Source: Hymenolepis diminuta
Taxonomy: Eukaryota > Platyhelminthes > Cestoda > Cyclophyllidea > Hymenolepididae
Direction of reading: 5' to 3'
DNA: 64,000 nucleotides
Assembly (NCBI GenBank): GCA_900708905.1
Contig: CAADRB010000033.1
Coordinates: 1,640,072 to 1,704,071, forward strand
Shown: in pieces, positions 52,740 through 62,879 of the stretch
Position numbering within the stretch: position 1 is the first letter of the stretch
Layout: each line of letters begins with the position of its first letter
The notes under the pieces: generated by a model
Database searches by the model: none
The model's input: the letters and a program-made list of their open reading frames with translations, nothing else
What the model was told of the DNA's origin: nothing
Translations under genes and position numbers: made by a program

Positions 52740-53285
52740 ACTCTAATTTCGTGATAGCCTGCTGAATATAAATCACACCTTCTAATATTTTTATAACTTC
52801 CACGATCATTATCCTAAACAGGACGAGATAGTATTGATAGTCAGTAGCTCCCGTGATTCTGGTGCAATTTCTATTTGCAAATAACCCTCTGCTAAATCGA
52901 ACTTTACGAAGCATTTGCCACCAGCCAGTATTGAGAAGAATTGGTGTTATTTAACAGTTGGGCTCCAATACGACATTTAGACCGTTAGAATAGTCGGCGC
53001 ATCGGATAGTTCCATTTGCTTTTCCGAACAACAACGGCAAACAACAGCAGATTTCAGAACGCCTCTTTTTTCCATACAACTAAAACCATTCAGTATCAAG
53101 AAAGTGTTATTAGGAACTGGTAAAGGATAACGATAGGTACAGTCCATTTTGAATAGGAAAAAGGTTTTAAAACTCCTCTTTGTCCCACATGTTTAATTTC
53201 TTCGTCCACCATAGACAAGGTCGCAATTGAAACTGCCCACTTAGGAAGGAAGACTGACTGAGCATTCTACTTTTACTTTTTATAA
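52740..53285 (-). pseudogene. Ty3/gypsy-type reverse transcriptase, decayed
   Basis: Minus-strand translation in mixed frames follows Ty3/gypsy reverse transcriptase order: VFLPKWAVSIATLSMVDEEI near 53,194-53,255, then GQRGVLKPFSYSKWTVPIVI, GKANGTIRCADYSNGLN near 52,975-53,025, then FSILAGGKCFVKFDLAEG near 52,885-52,940, YLQIEIAPESRELLTINT, and a degraded segment before LEGVIYI where the YxDD box should be. Stops and frameshifts separate the pieces. RNase H and integrase are not visible downstream on this strand, nor are long terminal repeats. It is an inactive fragment of an LTR retrotransposon. Confidence 0.85.
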
Positions 53286-53289
53286 TCTC

Positions 53290-53955
53290 CAAAAGCATGA
53301 CCGCAAACGGGACAGGAATGGGACAGAGAATATGATGTGATTCCTCCAGTGATGAGAAGACGAGGAAGACGTCTATCACTAGTCAGAAATCTAAAAAGTG
53401 GTTAAAGAAAATTTGAGTTTTAGATAAAGGAGAGAAGCGATGGACATTAGAGCTGATAAACACAAGATTAAACAAATGAAACTAGCCGAAAGGAAATTTA
53501 AGGAAATTAGGTTAGAAATTCAAATACCGAATAGGTACCATAAGTAAAATTCTTCTTTTCTTTTGGGAATTACGAGCACGATTATTAATTTTCTATTTAT
53601 TCAGTTCCTGCAAACCAGATTTAATAACAACCAGGATCATCCGAGATTTAACCTCTTAAAATAATAAATCAGATTGATTTTAAGGAATATATTGTCGTCC
53701 TATTCCCCAGGGTAAGTTTCGAATTTACTATTTCCCCATCTTACAGTCGACCATAATACATCAAACTACCTGTAGTTTTCTAAGTATTCGTAAAGTGAAT
53801 TTAGACTTGTACTCAAATAAAGTTATTGTCGCTAAAATAAATGTTATGAAACTAACTATGAATGGAACTGATGAAATGGTTTTCTGACACTATGAGTTAT
53901 TAACTTCATTTTACACCGCTCTTCTTTCTCCGATCTTATTCTGTTTAAAACAGTA
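53290..53955. other. No recognisable gene
   Basis: Upstream (minus-strand sense) of the retrotransposon fragment. A 70-codon minus frame at 53,167-53,379 overlaps it and may include decayed pol sequence, but nothing beyond 53,290 is recognisable. Confidence 0.35.
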
Positions 53956-53959
53956 GAAT

Positions 53960-54128
53960 CAGAAAGGCGATAATGGTCAATGTGTATGTGTGTTAAATCA
54001 GAGGTCACTAGATCAACGTTTAACGGTGTGAATCCAGAGACGTGGATGGCCAACTGCACTAGTAGCTCCTTTTCAACAAGAAGTGGTAGAATGCGAGTTT
54101 GCCATGATAGGAAACTGCGTGACTCCTA
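53960..54128 (+). repeat. tRNA-derived SINE
   Basis: Plus strand: GATAATGGTCAATGTGTATG, AAATCAGAGGTCACTAGATC, GGTGTGAATCCAGAG, GGTAGAATGCGAGTTTGCCA and GACTCC at the end. It opposes the minus-strand copy at 54,305-54,458. Confidence 0.65.
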
Positions 54129-54304
54129 CGCTCTACTCAGGTTAATTCCTGTTATCACTCTACATAAAGGGCATGGCAATTTTTTCATTTATAGGAAACT
54201 CTTTTCTTAGAAATTGGACAATAACCAGATGATTTTTTTGTGGGCCCTCAAGGAAATTATTTGAGATTTCTGTCGGTCCATTCATTACTTATTTTGGGCA
54301 CAGT

Positions 54305-54458
54305 ACCACCACAGAGCCTCTCTAACGAGGAACTCATTATGCCACCTCCTTTAGTAGTCAAACCTAGTCAAGGAGTTTGGTAATCTACATCTCTGGATGT
54401 GCATCGAATTCGTAACCTCTGACTTTACAGATAAATGGGCTACCTGCGAAGGCTTCTG
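54305..54458 (-). repeat. tRNA-derived SINE
   Basis: Plus-strand view: AACGAGGAACTCATTATGCC (3' body), TTTAGTAGTCAAACC, GGATGTGCATCGAATTCGTA and ACCTCTGACTTTACAGATAA. The A-box end is eroded. Confidence 0.6.
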
Positions 54459-54984
54459 TATGGGAACAAATAGAGATAATAGAAGTCAAATAAAGTTTTC
54501 AGTTGAGTACGAATACCAATCTATTTATAATTAATGATCCTCATTTTATTTCCACATATATGGACAAAATATGTGAATTTTCCGACCTCAAAGTAGCCAA
54601 ATGACAGACTTTCGAAGACATTAAATTGTTCAGATAACGATTTAATGATATTCTTGCACATTTCGTTTCTAATAGGGCATTCAACTCGAACTTAAGATAC
54701 CTATTAGATTAAGAGGTTACTGTCGGACATATTTCCTTATTTATACACCTTTGTTGCTTCTAATCCACACGATCTCCAAATAATAAAATTCCTCATAGAT
54801 CGCATCGTAATCAAATCACCATGCTTCAAACGAAACTGTTTCTTTTCTTTCATTTAGTTAACTTTGGTAGAATTTTAAAACTGTCGAGATTTTAAAATAA
54901 TGTTGACATCCATTACGATCTAACCTTCGAGCACATGATACTTTCTTAATTTCTGGGTTGTAGGAATTGATAGAGTAGAATCTG

Positions 54985-55135
54985 AATGCAATGATAACGT
55001 CTGCCTAATCAGAGGTCGCGAATCAATGCTCTTAGGTGAACATCCAGTGGTGGGGGTAACAATGCACTAATTAGTCCCGATCAACAACAGGGACGGTGAA
55101 GCGCGAGTTTTTCATAGGAGGGGACTCTGTGTTAA
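54985..55135 (+). repeat. tRNA-derived SINE
   Basis: Plus strand: GTCTGCCTAATCAGAGGTCG, CGAATCAATGCTCTTAGGTG, AACATCCAGTGGTGGGGGTA, GCACTAATTAGTCCCGATCA, GCGCGAGTTTTTCATAGGAG and GGGACTCTGTG. The body is well kept. Confidence 0.7.
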
Positions 55136-55261
55136 GTGCAGAAAACGCTTTCTAGGATGGACTTGGAAAGTCATCCGTTATGGAAAAATCTCAGCCCCTG
55201 GAATCATAATGAAATTATTTTGCAGATTTTTAGAGTAATGTCCAAGCCCAACTAGGATATC

Positions 55262-55425
55262 GTCATGGACCCTCTTTGATGAGAAAATCACATCCTACCA
55301 TCCCTTTGTTAGCCAGTCTTAATCAGTGAGGTCGACTAATCCAGTCATGGGATAAGCACTTATGAAGATCGAGCTCGTGATCTCTGACCTTGCAAACAGA
55401 CATGTTAACTCCTGCTTAACCAATG
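55262..55425 (-). repeat. tRNA-derived SINE, near full length
   Basis: Plus-strand view: GTCATGGACCCTCTTTGATG, AGAAAATCACATCCTACCAT, TTAGCCAGTCTTAATCAGTG, then AAGATCGAGCTCGTGATCTC, TGACCTTGCAAACAGACATG and TTAACTCCTGCTTAACC. Head, B-box region and body are all present. Confidence 0.75.
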
Positions 55426-56079
55426 TAAAATTCAAGTCTTATAGTTAATTCTCTCAGTTTAGAAGGGAAGTAAATGGACAAAATGGAAAGATTTGATTTG
55501 AGTATAAAACGCTAATAATAACTAAAAATATTGTCTGGTGAAATTTTCACGCGACTTTATTTCAAAATCCAGCTGACCAAAACCGTGAAGTCAGTCTGCT
55601 TTCTTACTGTCTCTAACACTGAAATATACTTTAAATTCGAAGATGACCAGTTGATCAAAAAATTGGAATTTTAAGTCTGTTAGAATTTCAACGTTGTTAA
55701 AACATCAGATAGTGGGACAAAACACGTTAAAAACACTATATTTTAGAACTTTCGCACATTTTCATGAAAGTTTGCATTCGGCTAGAACTGGAGATAAAAA
55801 TTGGACTAAGAGGTCACCAGTAATAAAACTTTCCTTAATTCTTGCATTTTGTCGTTATTTTTTCCAAATTCACGTCCGTCGATAAATAATAAATTCTTCG
55901 TTGATTATGTCAAAATTAAAACAAAATTATTTCCTCTCTTTATTTACATTTGTAAGGGAGCAGCAGATATCATATTTTATTTGATTTACAAACTTATAAA
56001 GATGCTGATCTTTCGACCATCATACTTCCACAATCCATTAGGAAATATGTTTGTAGTACTTGAATTGTTCGGAGGAAGG

Positions 56080-56225
56080 CATCCTGGAATCCCTCTTACT
56101 AGAAACTTGCCCTCTTATGCCCCCTTGTCGATTAGATTTAACCAAGGCGGTTAGTCACCGGTAGGCATTGACCTTACGACCTCTGATTTGGCAAACGTGC
56201 ATAATGGCCACTGCACCACCAGCGC
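56080..56225 (-). repeat. tRNA-derived SINE with full tRNA-like head
   Basis: From 56,225 on the minus strand: GCGCTGG, then TGGTGCAGTGG (a strong A box), then 44 bases from its start AGGTCAATGCC at the B-box place. A TTGCCAA anticodon-loop-like heptamer sits at tRNA positions 32-38. The 3' body is visible as CCCTCTTACTAGAAACTTGC (plus-strand view). Confidence 0.8.
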
Positions 56226-56229
56226 AGTA

Positions 56230-59200
56230 TTTTTTTACCATCTCAGTTATGGGATCTAAGTTATCTCATCTATCGCTATGGAGCGCAATTTCTCATTTCT
56301 CCAAATAATTACCTTTTCCGTATTTCTTTTTCTTTTCGATACTTCGTATACAATTTAGTCTGTCAATTTTACTTACCACATATTGGCTAACTTCATTGTA
56401 TTAATATTTTGTAATAAACAAGCTTCTCAAAGAATTTTTACCCTCTTGTATCCCTCCACAGAGACTGATAGTTAGGTGGCTCTACAATAGAGTTTGCCAC
56501 CCCGAGCTTTCGATAGAATCAGTAATAATGTGGACGTCCCTGTTAGTAGTTTACATCACTAATCATATGTCTCAATAAATTCAATCGTAATCTTCCGTCT
56601 ACAGGGTTCCTAAAAGTTATATTGAAGCAGTTTGCACCAACTATTATTCGACTTCTATATAACTTTCAGTAACTTATTTGACTTCATTCACAGATTCCAC
56701 AGTGATTAGCACTGATAAATATTTAATATAATTAGACTTCTTTCGAATCGAAGCTGACTAACTCTTATTCTCGTCAAAGGAATGCAGACAACAGGCAGCA
56801 CTACTCGCATACACACTCAAGAATCCGGTTAAATTCACATGAAATTACCACCAGAGCCCTTTCACACGCACGCATTGTGGAAATTAGAGGAGAAGAGTAG
56901 AGAAGTGGTAGGGGGAGGAAGATGATGCCTAATCTCTCCAGACAACAAGCAGCATCTCTAACTGAGTTCCTCTTTCACTCTGTGTATGTGCACACACACA
57001 CACACACATATAGAGAGAGAGAATTTCGGCTCACGGATTTTTCTCATAGAGATTCTTTTTTTAGGTAAAAGGAAGACGTAATGACTTTATTAAAAGCCCT
57101 GTTCTCACACTTAATAGAAGTTAACAGTTGATAGATAAAAGGAACAGGTATAAACTTGATACTATTTCCCTACGCTTGTTCTATCAATGGAAAAGAACTT
57201 TCATTCTAAATATTTTTCATTAGTAGTAATAGTTCAGTTAGAGTAGTTTGTCCCAAAAAATTACTCAAGATTAGAATAGTTCTGACGGTTAAATCCCTTT
57301 AAAAATCGTTATTTTAATTAATTTGAGATAGTCTATATTTTGCTCGAAATTCTACGAATAAATTAGTTAAATTTCGCTAGTGCTGGTGCTTAAAATATCG
57401 ATGTTTCTCGTAATCGATAGCAAAGTTAATTTCAGCTTGCATTGTACGTTAGCGCATCTCCAAGCTGTCATCTAAATGCCTAAATTAATCGATCAATTTT
57501 GCTTCCAGTTACTATTCAAAATAGCACTATTGAAATCAAATTGCTCAAATTATTCAACACATTGACGATAAGATTCCAATTTCCGTTTCAAGGGAAATAC
57601 ATAAAATTCATTGTCATCTTCAAATGTCTAAAGGGTGAATTTAATTGTCATCGCTAAACCCATTATTTGTGGTCAGTCAACGGATCACACGCAACAAATA
57701 TTGTCCTTGAAAAGTTCGATCAAATATTTTTGAACTAATTTGGAATTAAACTAAATAAAAGTTATCGAATTCCCCTTATGCACACAAAAATTGTCACCCC
57801 TTTTTCTGTCAAAAAGTGGCCTTGTGAAACAGGCAATTGTACTTTCTGTAGATTTTTATCCCAGCTTTTTCCAAGAATTAGCTTCGATCTTAGAGGTTAA
57901 AAAGTGCCCTAAAAAATAACACCGCACAACACCATAGTTTGTATCTTGGGGTAATTACAAGAATACTCTTAAAGCACAAGTCAACTGGGATGGGGTTTGG
58001 CACACACACATCTTAGTGATCTCCCTACTCACTTTGATCTCTCATGTCTGATTGCGTTGTCATAGAGGCGCTATCTCTTGCACTTTTGCGTCATCTGGGA
58101 CTAGGTGTGTCTAGTCCCATTTGGGGGTGACTGTAGGCATTCATTTATTATTTTACTTCTTTAAGGATCTTTCCATGTGAATTCCAGTTTTGTGCCTCAC
58201 AAAATCGATTCCACAGTCCTCTATAGAGAAGAAGAAAAAGAACAAGAAAGGCAGCATTCTCGCGGTGAGTAGTGTTCACCAAGGGAACAGATGAGTCATC
58301 ATAAGCACGTGCATGCGCGGCGCGTTGCACAGTGCGCAAAGCGCAGCTGCTTGCTTTAGCGTATCGATTTCTTCGTTAGCCTCCCAGCCGGTGCAACCGG
58401 TTAATTGTGTTTACGTGTCGATGCCTGTTTTAACTAACTAGCAAACGCATTTTTAAAGGGCCATGGGGGTAGATTGTACACTGGGTGGTGCTGTACTTAC
58501 ACCTCCATCGTTGTGGCGCAGTAAATTCGACAACACCACGGTAACTAAGTATTGTATATATTTACATCCCTCCTATGACTGTCTGGTATATTCTCATCTT
58601 ATTTTACCTGCTAATCATACCTGTAATATCAAATGAATACATAAGGGCTCCTTATTCATTTTTTTACTTAGCCTTGCTACTTATATTAACTTCCAATTTT
58701 GCAATGAAGCATTTAACTGTGACATGCAAATTTCAAATTTATGGTGGTTGAATCTGACATATTTTCACCATGTACTGCTGCATTTTGCAAAATTTATCAA
58801 CTCTCATTCATTTTTTACATACTTCACGTGGGCTAAATTCTTACCATTTTCGTCCTTTAAACTCATACGATTTGTTTCATTATCACGTAAATTCCACTCG
58901 TTTTAATCGTGATTAAGGAATCACATCTCTGAAGAACTGCCAAATGGACACGGAAATACGTCTACTGGAAATTGTCTGCATCTTAAATATTTCTTTCTTT
59001 TTTTTAAGGATAAGAATCCCTTCTGATTTAATAATATTATCCTTCATTTATCTGGTTTTCTCAGATATCATGTGTGAAACTCGAATCCCAAATTTGGCAA
59101 GAGTTACTGTAGTGTAGATAAATTCCCCGTAGCATCATGGATCAATATCCATTCCTCTTTAATACTAAGGAACCCAAATAGTTTCGGTGCCAAAATCCGT

Positions 59201-59250
59201 TTAGTTTGGCGTTTGGAAGCAGCCACACGCTTACGCGATCAATATCGTCT
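56230..59250. other. No recognisable gene; microsatellite and CpG-rich patch
   Basis: Holds a TG/CA then GA microsatellite at 56,981-57,022. A short CpG-rich patch at about 58,295-58,420 stands out from the A+T-rich background and looks promoter-like, but no gene is visible on either side. Open frames are short. Confidence 0.4.
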
Positions 59251-59615
59251 CTATCAGCCTCCCCCCCTTTCCGCCCCTTCCTACTCAAATTTCGATCGGA
59301 CAGGTTAATACTGGTAGCCATTAACACCTCTTGCCATGGTTTTACCAAGCAGAAGGTTTGCAAGTGAGAAGATAGTAATTGAATGCACACTCGGGGAACA
59401 GCTGACAGACGCACGTACTGACGCACCGTGTGCGTGAGTGGTAGAAGAACATGCATTTCTTATTGGTGTGTACTGCCACGTGTGCGTACGCAATTGTCTA
59501 TTCCCTTTCCTATACAGCCGATCAAATATTTCGCGCACACATCCCTGCACTTGGTGCCATGTGCGCACTTCTTGAGCCTATTTAAGAGCGTTTGTGGGTC
59601 TGGTTTTTCAGTAAA
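59250..59615 (+). promoter_or_regulatory. ZF3 promoter
   Basis: Homologous to the ZF1 region from about 28,800 and to that of ZF2. Contains ATCAAATATTTCGCGCACAC, a CATGTG box at 59,558-59,563 (CACGTG in the other copies) in GCCATGTGCGCACTT, TATA-like CTATTTAAG at 59,578-59,586, and initiator-like TTTTTCAGT with its A at 59,610. A GGGGAA motif lies at 59,393-59,398. Confidence 0.65.
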
Positions 59616-59683
59616 TCGTACAATTCTCCGCCACATTTTGTGCTAAAAAATTTCACGGAGATAAACAAACACATTCTCTTATG

Positions 59684-60006
59684 GTGAGTTTGACAACTAT
59701 TTTAATTCTCCACACTTTTAATACCCCTTCTCCTTGATTGGTTCTATACTTTTGGATGTGCGTTAAATGGGACAGAAATTTCCTCCAATGGGACTGCGGC
59801 CACTACGTTCCCCGCATAGTCAATTTGACCATTAGGGATTCAGCCCGAGATTACGTTGACGATTCTTACTTAAATACCACTTAATTCTTAATCTTTTAAA
59901 TTTAAGTTTCCCAGTCCAAATAGGAGAATTTTATTCATAGATTAAGGTTCGTGTTTTAATACACAAATTTGGATTAATGAATTTCAATAAATTTCGCATT
60001 TTTCAG
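59684..60006 (+). other. ZF3 5'UTR intron
   Basis: Donor CTTATG|GTGAGT and acceptor TTTTTCAG directly before ATGGATCTA. Length 323 nt against 322 in ZF2, with much of the interior alike. Supports the start at 60,007. Confidence 0.7.
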
Positions 60007-61536
60007 ATGGATCTACTATTCAGCAATCCAGGGTTTAACACCAATAATCTATTATCACAGGGGCTTCCTGATTTTCTGAAAAGTGGATTCAATCTCAACG
60101 ATTTGCATTTCGATCTTCTCACTGGCAAACAGGAGAGTCCTTCTTCTACCTCACCAGAAAATAATGCTTCCTCACCATCTACACCTCCCGCATTCCCTTC
60201 AGCGCCTTTTCCAGCATCTGAGAGGCCTTATGATGGAGCGGTTGCCAATGATGACTCCCTGAAAGATAAGCTAAGGCAAGCGCTTAGAGACATCATTCCA
60301 CACAAATCCAGCTTGCAACTCCAAGTGCTAGTTGCTTACACTGTTGATGACAACAAAAAAGATGTTATTGTTATTAATGAAACTTTCAACCAGACGAAGC
60401 CAGATCCCTCGCTAACCACTACAACTAGCAACGTTCTCGATCTTTCTCAAAGACCTACCGAAACCTCGCTTAATCCTCCTACCTCAGGAAATGAACTTGG
60501 CAACTTGTTGTCAGCTCCAACAATGCCATTTGCAAATCTTCTTCCTTATCAATCGGCACCTCTTGGTTTTTCTCCTCAAACTCCCAATCCCTTAAATTTG
60601 AACCAAGAGAGCATGATGCAATTGTTGCGAGTCTTCTTAACTAATGCTAATACCCCCAATGTTAATCCGCTTCAATCCACCGTCAATCCATTTAATTTCT
60701 CATTACCATCCAATCTTCCGCCTCTTCCTACACCCACTACAACCACTGTGGATATGAAAACGTTCACTGAAGTTGCACCGAATGTCACAATCACTAATTG
60801 TGATAACATCCTATCCACTTCGCAACTTGGAAGTACCAACAAGCCCTCGGTATCACTTTCAAATACAAACGACAGTGGAAGTCGAGGTTCATCCCCACTT
60901 TCTAATCATGGCTCATCTTCTTCACCGACAACGACCTCCCGACCACTTTCAAAGGTTCCAAGTCAGGCTCTATTCAGCAGACGCTATGTTCATCCTCGAC
61001 GCTTCATTTGCAACCAGTGTAGAGAGCAGTTTTCGTCTCTTACTGAATTGACTCGACACACTCTGGATATTCACTCTTCATTCCGGTGTAATTACTGTAA
61101 TGCAAAGTTCACTCAAAGGTCAAACCTCCAAAGACACTCACTGAAACATGTGGGATTCAAGCCCTTCACTTGTAATATTTGCAACAAAGAGTACTACAGG
61201 AAGGATCATCTTGTCAGACATATTGAAGTGACCCATCCTGATGTCGATCCCCGATTGAACATCACCACTCGTCTTAGTTCCTCAGAGTGTCTTGAATTCC
61301 TTGACAACTTGCATCTTATGGGAAATCCCGATTTGAGATTCGAAGACGCCAATAATAGTGCTCAATCCTCGCTAAATGGAACGAATCAGGGTTCTGTAAA
61401 CTCGCCCGCAAAATCTGACGAGGGATTCATGTTGACCAACGAAGGTCCTTCTCTTACACCGGTTGCTCAAGAGAGTACTGCACTTTCAATCAATCAGGCT
61501 GTTGAACAATCTTCTTTTCAACCAATGGAAAATTAA
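60007..61536 (+). CDS. ZF3: three-finger C2H2 zinc-finger protein
   Basis: A 509-residue paralogue of ZF2 and the most complete copy. No named orthologue known. The start follows the predicted 5'UTR intron (MDLLFSNPGFN); an upstream ATG at 59,977 would add ten residues. The long N-terminal part is Ser/Thr/Pro/Asn-rich and contains the conserved block LKDKLRQALRDIIPHKSS and AYTVDDN. Fingers lie at about 333-356 (CNQC…HTLDIH), 359-381 (CNYC…HSLKH) and 387-410 (CNIC…HIEVTH). All zinc ligands are present, and finger 1 keeps the core Phe that ZF2 lacks. Helices are SSLTELTR, TQRSNLQR and YRKDHLVR. After RLNITTRLSSSECLEFLDN comes a Ser/Asn-rich tail ending FQPMEN. It has the same promoter and intron layout as ZF2. 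Probably a nuclear DNA-binding protein; targets unknown. Confidence 0.88.
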   Translation: MDLLFSNPGFNTNNLLSQGLPDFLKSGFNLNDLHFDLLTGKQESPSSTSPENNASSPSTPPAFPSAPFPASERPYDGAVANDDSLKDKLRQALRDIIPHKSSLQLQVLVAYTVDDNKKDVIVINETFNQTKPDPSLTTTTSNVLDLSQRPTETSLNPPTSGNELGNLLSAPTMPFANLLPYQSAPLGFSPQTPNPLNLNQESMMQLLRVFLTNANTPNVNPLQSTVNPFNFSLPSNLPPLPTPTTTTVDMKTFTEVAPNVTITNCDNILSTSQLGSTNKPSVSLSNTNDSGSRGSSPLSNHGSSSSPTTTSRPLSKVPSQALFSRRYVHPRRFICNQCREQFSSLTELTRHTLDIHSSFRCNYCNAKFTQRSNLQRHSLKHVGFKPFTCNICNKEYYRKDHLVRHIEVTHPDVDPRLNITTRLSSSECLEFLDNLHLMGNPDLRFEDANNSAQSSLNGTNQGSVNSPAKSDEGFMLTNEGPSLTPVAQESTALSINQAVEQSSFQPMEN

Positions 61537-61559
61537 AACTAGTTCTCACTAACTCAAGC

Positions 61560-62090
61560 TGCTGTTGTTGCATTTCAAAGGCGATATATTATGAATCCCC
61601 ATGTCAATTTTTTCTAGCTGTCTATTTATAATTTCGTCCTCATCTTGTATATGAAACTCATCCACAATACACTACACTTTCTCTTCCTAAGCATTCTATC
61701 TTTCACAGGCACCCTAGTCTTTTGTAATGTGCTATCTTACTCTAATCATCGTACACGCATTATAATTATTTTGTCTTTCTAGTGTACATATTTATATTAT
61801 AATAGTATTATAATCTGTGAGCTTTTTCTCATTTGGTCTTTTGTTTATTTTTTTAAATGGGCGGTATTCAAGTGGGACATTACACGTGTCTGTCATGAGA
61901 TTCTGGGTTATCACATTTAGATTCACGTTTTGTCAGGTTGATGTCTTTATAGTGATTATATAAGCCGATCTTACTTTTAAATGAACAATTTAATTTAGAG
62001 AATGTATCTTATTGCGGTAAATCATGATAACAACTGTCCAGTTGATAACACTTGAATAAGTCTACTATCAAGATGAGTATCCTATTACGT
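61560..62090 (+). repeat. ZF3 3' flank, shared with ZF1/ZF2
   Basis: Shares TTTCACAGGCACCCTAGTCT, GTAATGTGCTATCTT and the GGGACATTACACGTGTCTGT region with the flanks of ZF2 and ZF1. Similarity fades after about 62,090. Confidence 0.6.
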
Positions 62091-62879
62091 CTAATCTAGG
62101 AGAGGAAAAGGAGAAGATGTAAAAACGCAATTGTATTCACTTATCAGACTATCGAGTGCGCAGAGTTTTCAGCTTGCTTTTTCTGATATTTGGGTGTTAT
62201 TTGTGAATATTAATAATTATGACCTAGCTCAAATTTAAGAATTTGTGGTGTCATTTTTACATCGTTTTCGAAGCGTGGATAAAATTAGATATTACCTTTC
62301 TGCGGCATTGGTCCGTAAATAGTTATGGATGATATAACGATAGACAACACTTCTTTAAATTTGATTCAGCTAGAGGTTGAATTTTGAAATTGTTGGAATT
62401 CCCCATATTTGCAGAACAGTAAGCGCTTCTGTGACCTTGAAACATTCCTTGTACTTTATGAACATTCTCAAGCATTAAACTTATATCTTATTAAGATCTG
62501 AAGCTAGATTAGAACAGTCAAGAAAGTGAGATAAACTTGGTTATGCTTCTCCACCATTAATAAATGAGCATTCAAGCTTTCGAATGCGCTTCGCTTATCT
62601 TGACTTATACGAAATAATTGATCACGAAAATTAATAAATTCGTACAGTTCATCTATGAATTATCTCTTATTTATATCTTCTGTTATCAAAGGAATAATTA
62701 CCGATTTGCGATATACGTGGTTATAAAAGTGCGTAGGTTTAAAATATTTATTCTTGTAAACGGACAACTTCAACTCTGAACCCCAAATTTAAAGTGTTTC
62801 AAACCGAGAAGGTCCGAAGAGTGAAGAAGGATAAATAACTAATTCAGCTGAAAAGAATTTTTCAATTCTAAATCTGCAA
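62091..62879. other. No recognisable gene
   Basis: About 790 bp between the ZF3 3' flank and the D repeat fragment with no counterpart behind ZF2, so inserted here or lost there. No gene or terminal repeats seen. Confidence 0.4.

Larger units (their letters stand above)
54305..56230 (+). repeat. Composite SINE block X, copy 2
   Basis: Homologue of 26,960-28,790 with the same minus, plus, minus, minus SINE order and matching spacers (CTTATAGTTAATTCTC, AAATGGACAAAATGGAA, AAAATCCAGCTGACCAAAAC, GAACTGGAGATA, CCATTAGGAAATATG, AGTACTTGAATTG). It lies upstream of ZF3, with about 3 kb between them. Confidence 0.7.

Noticed and set aside
53280..53379. VFLVFSSLEESHH on the minus strand as the YxDD region of a reverse transcriptase
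   Set aside because: It resembles the region, but it lies before, not after, the fingers/palm motifs at 52,880-53,255 on that strand, so the order is wrong for the catalytic YxDD box.
26968..56225. Functional tRNA genes at the A/B-box heads
   Set aside because: Anticodon positions differ between copies, the acceptor stem does not pair after the B box, and each head is joined to a shared non-tRNA body, so these are SINEs.
35704..61051. Overlapping 92-codon frames in the same place in ZF2 (35,704) and ZF3 (60,773)
   Set aside because: They lie in an alternative frame of homologous coding DNA, so similarity is expected. The first ATG comes three codons in and nothing suggests independent translation.
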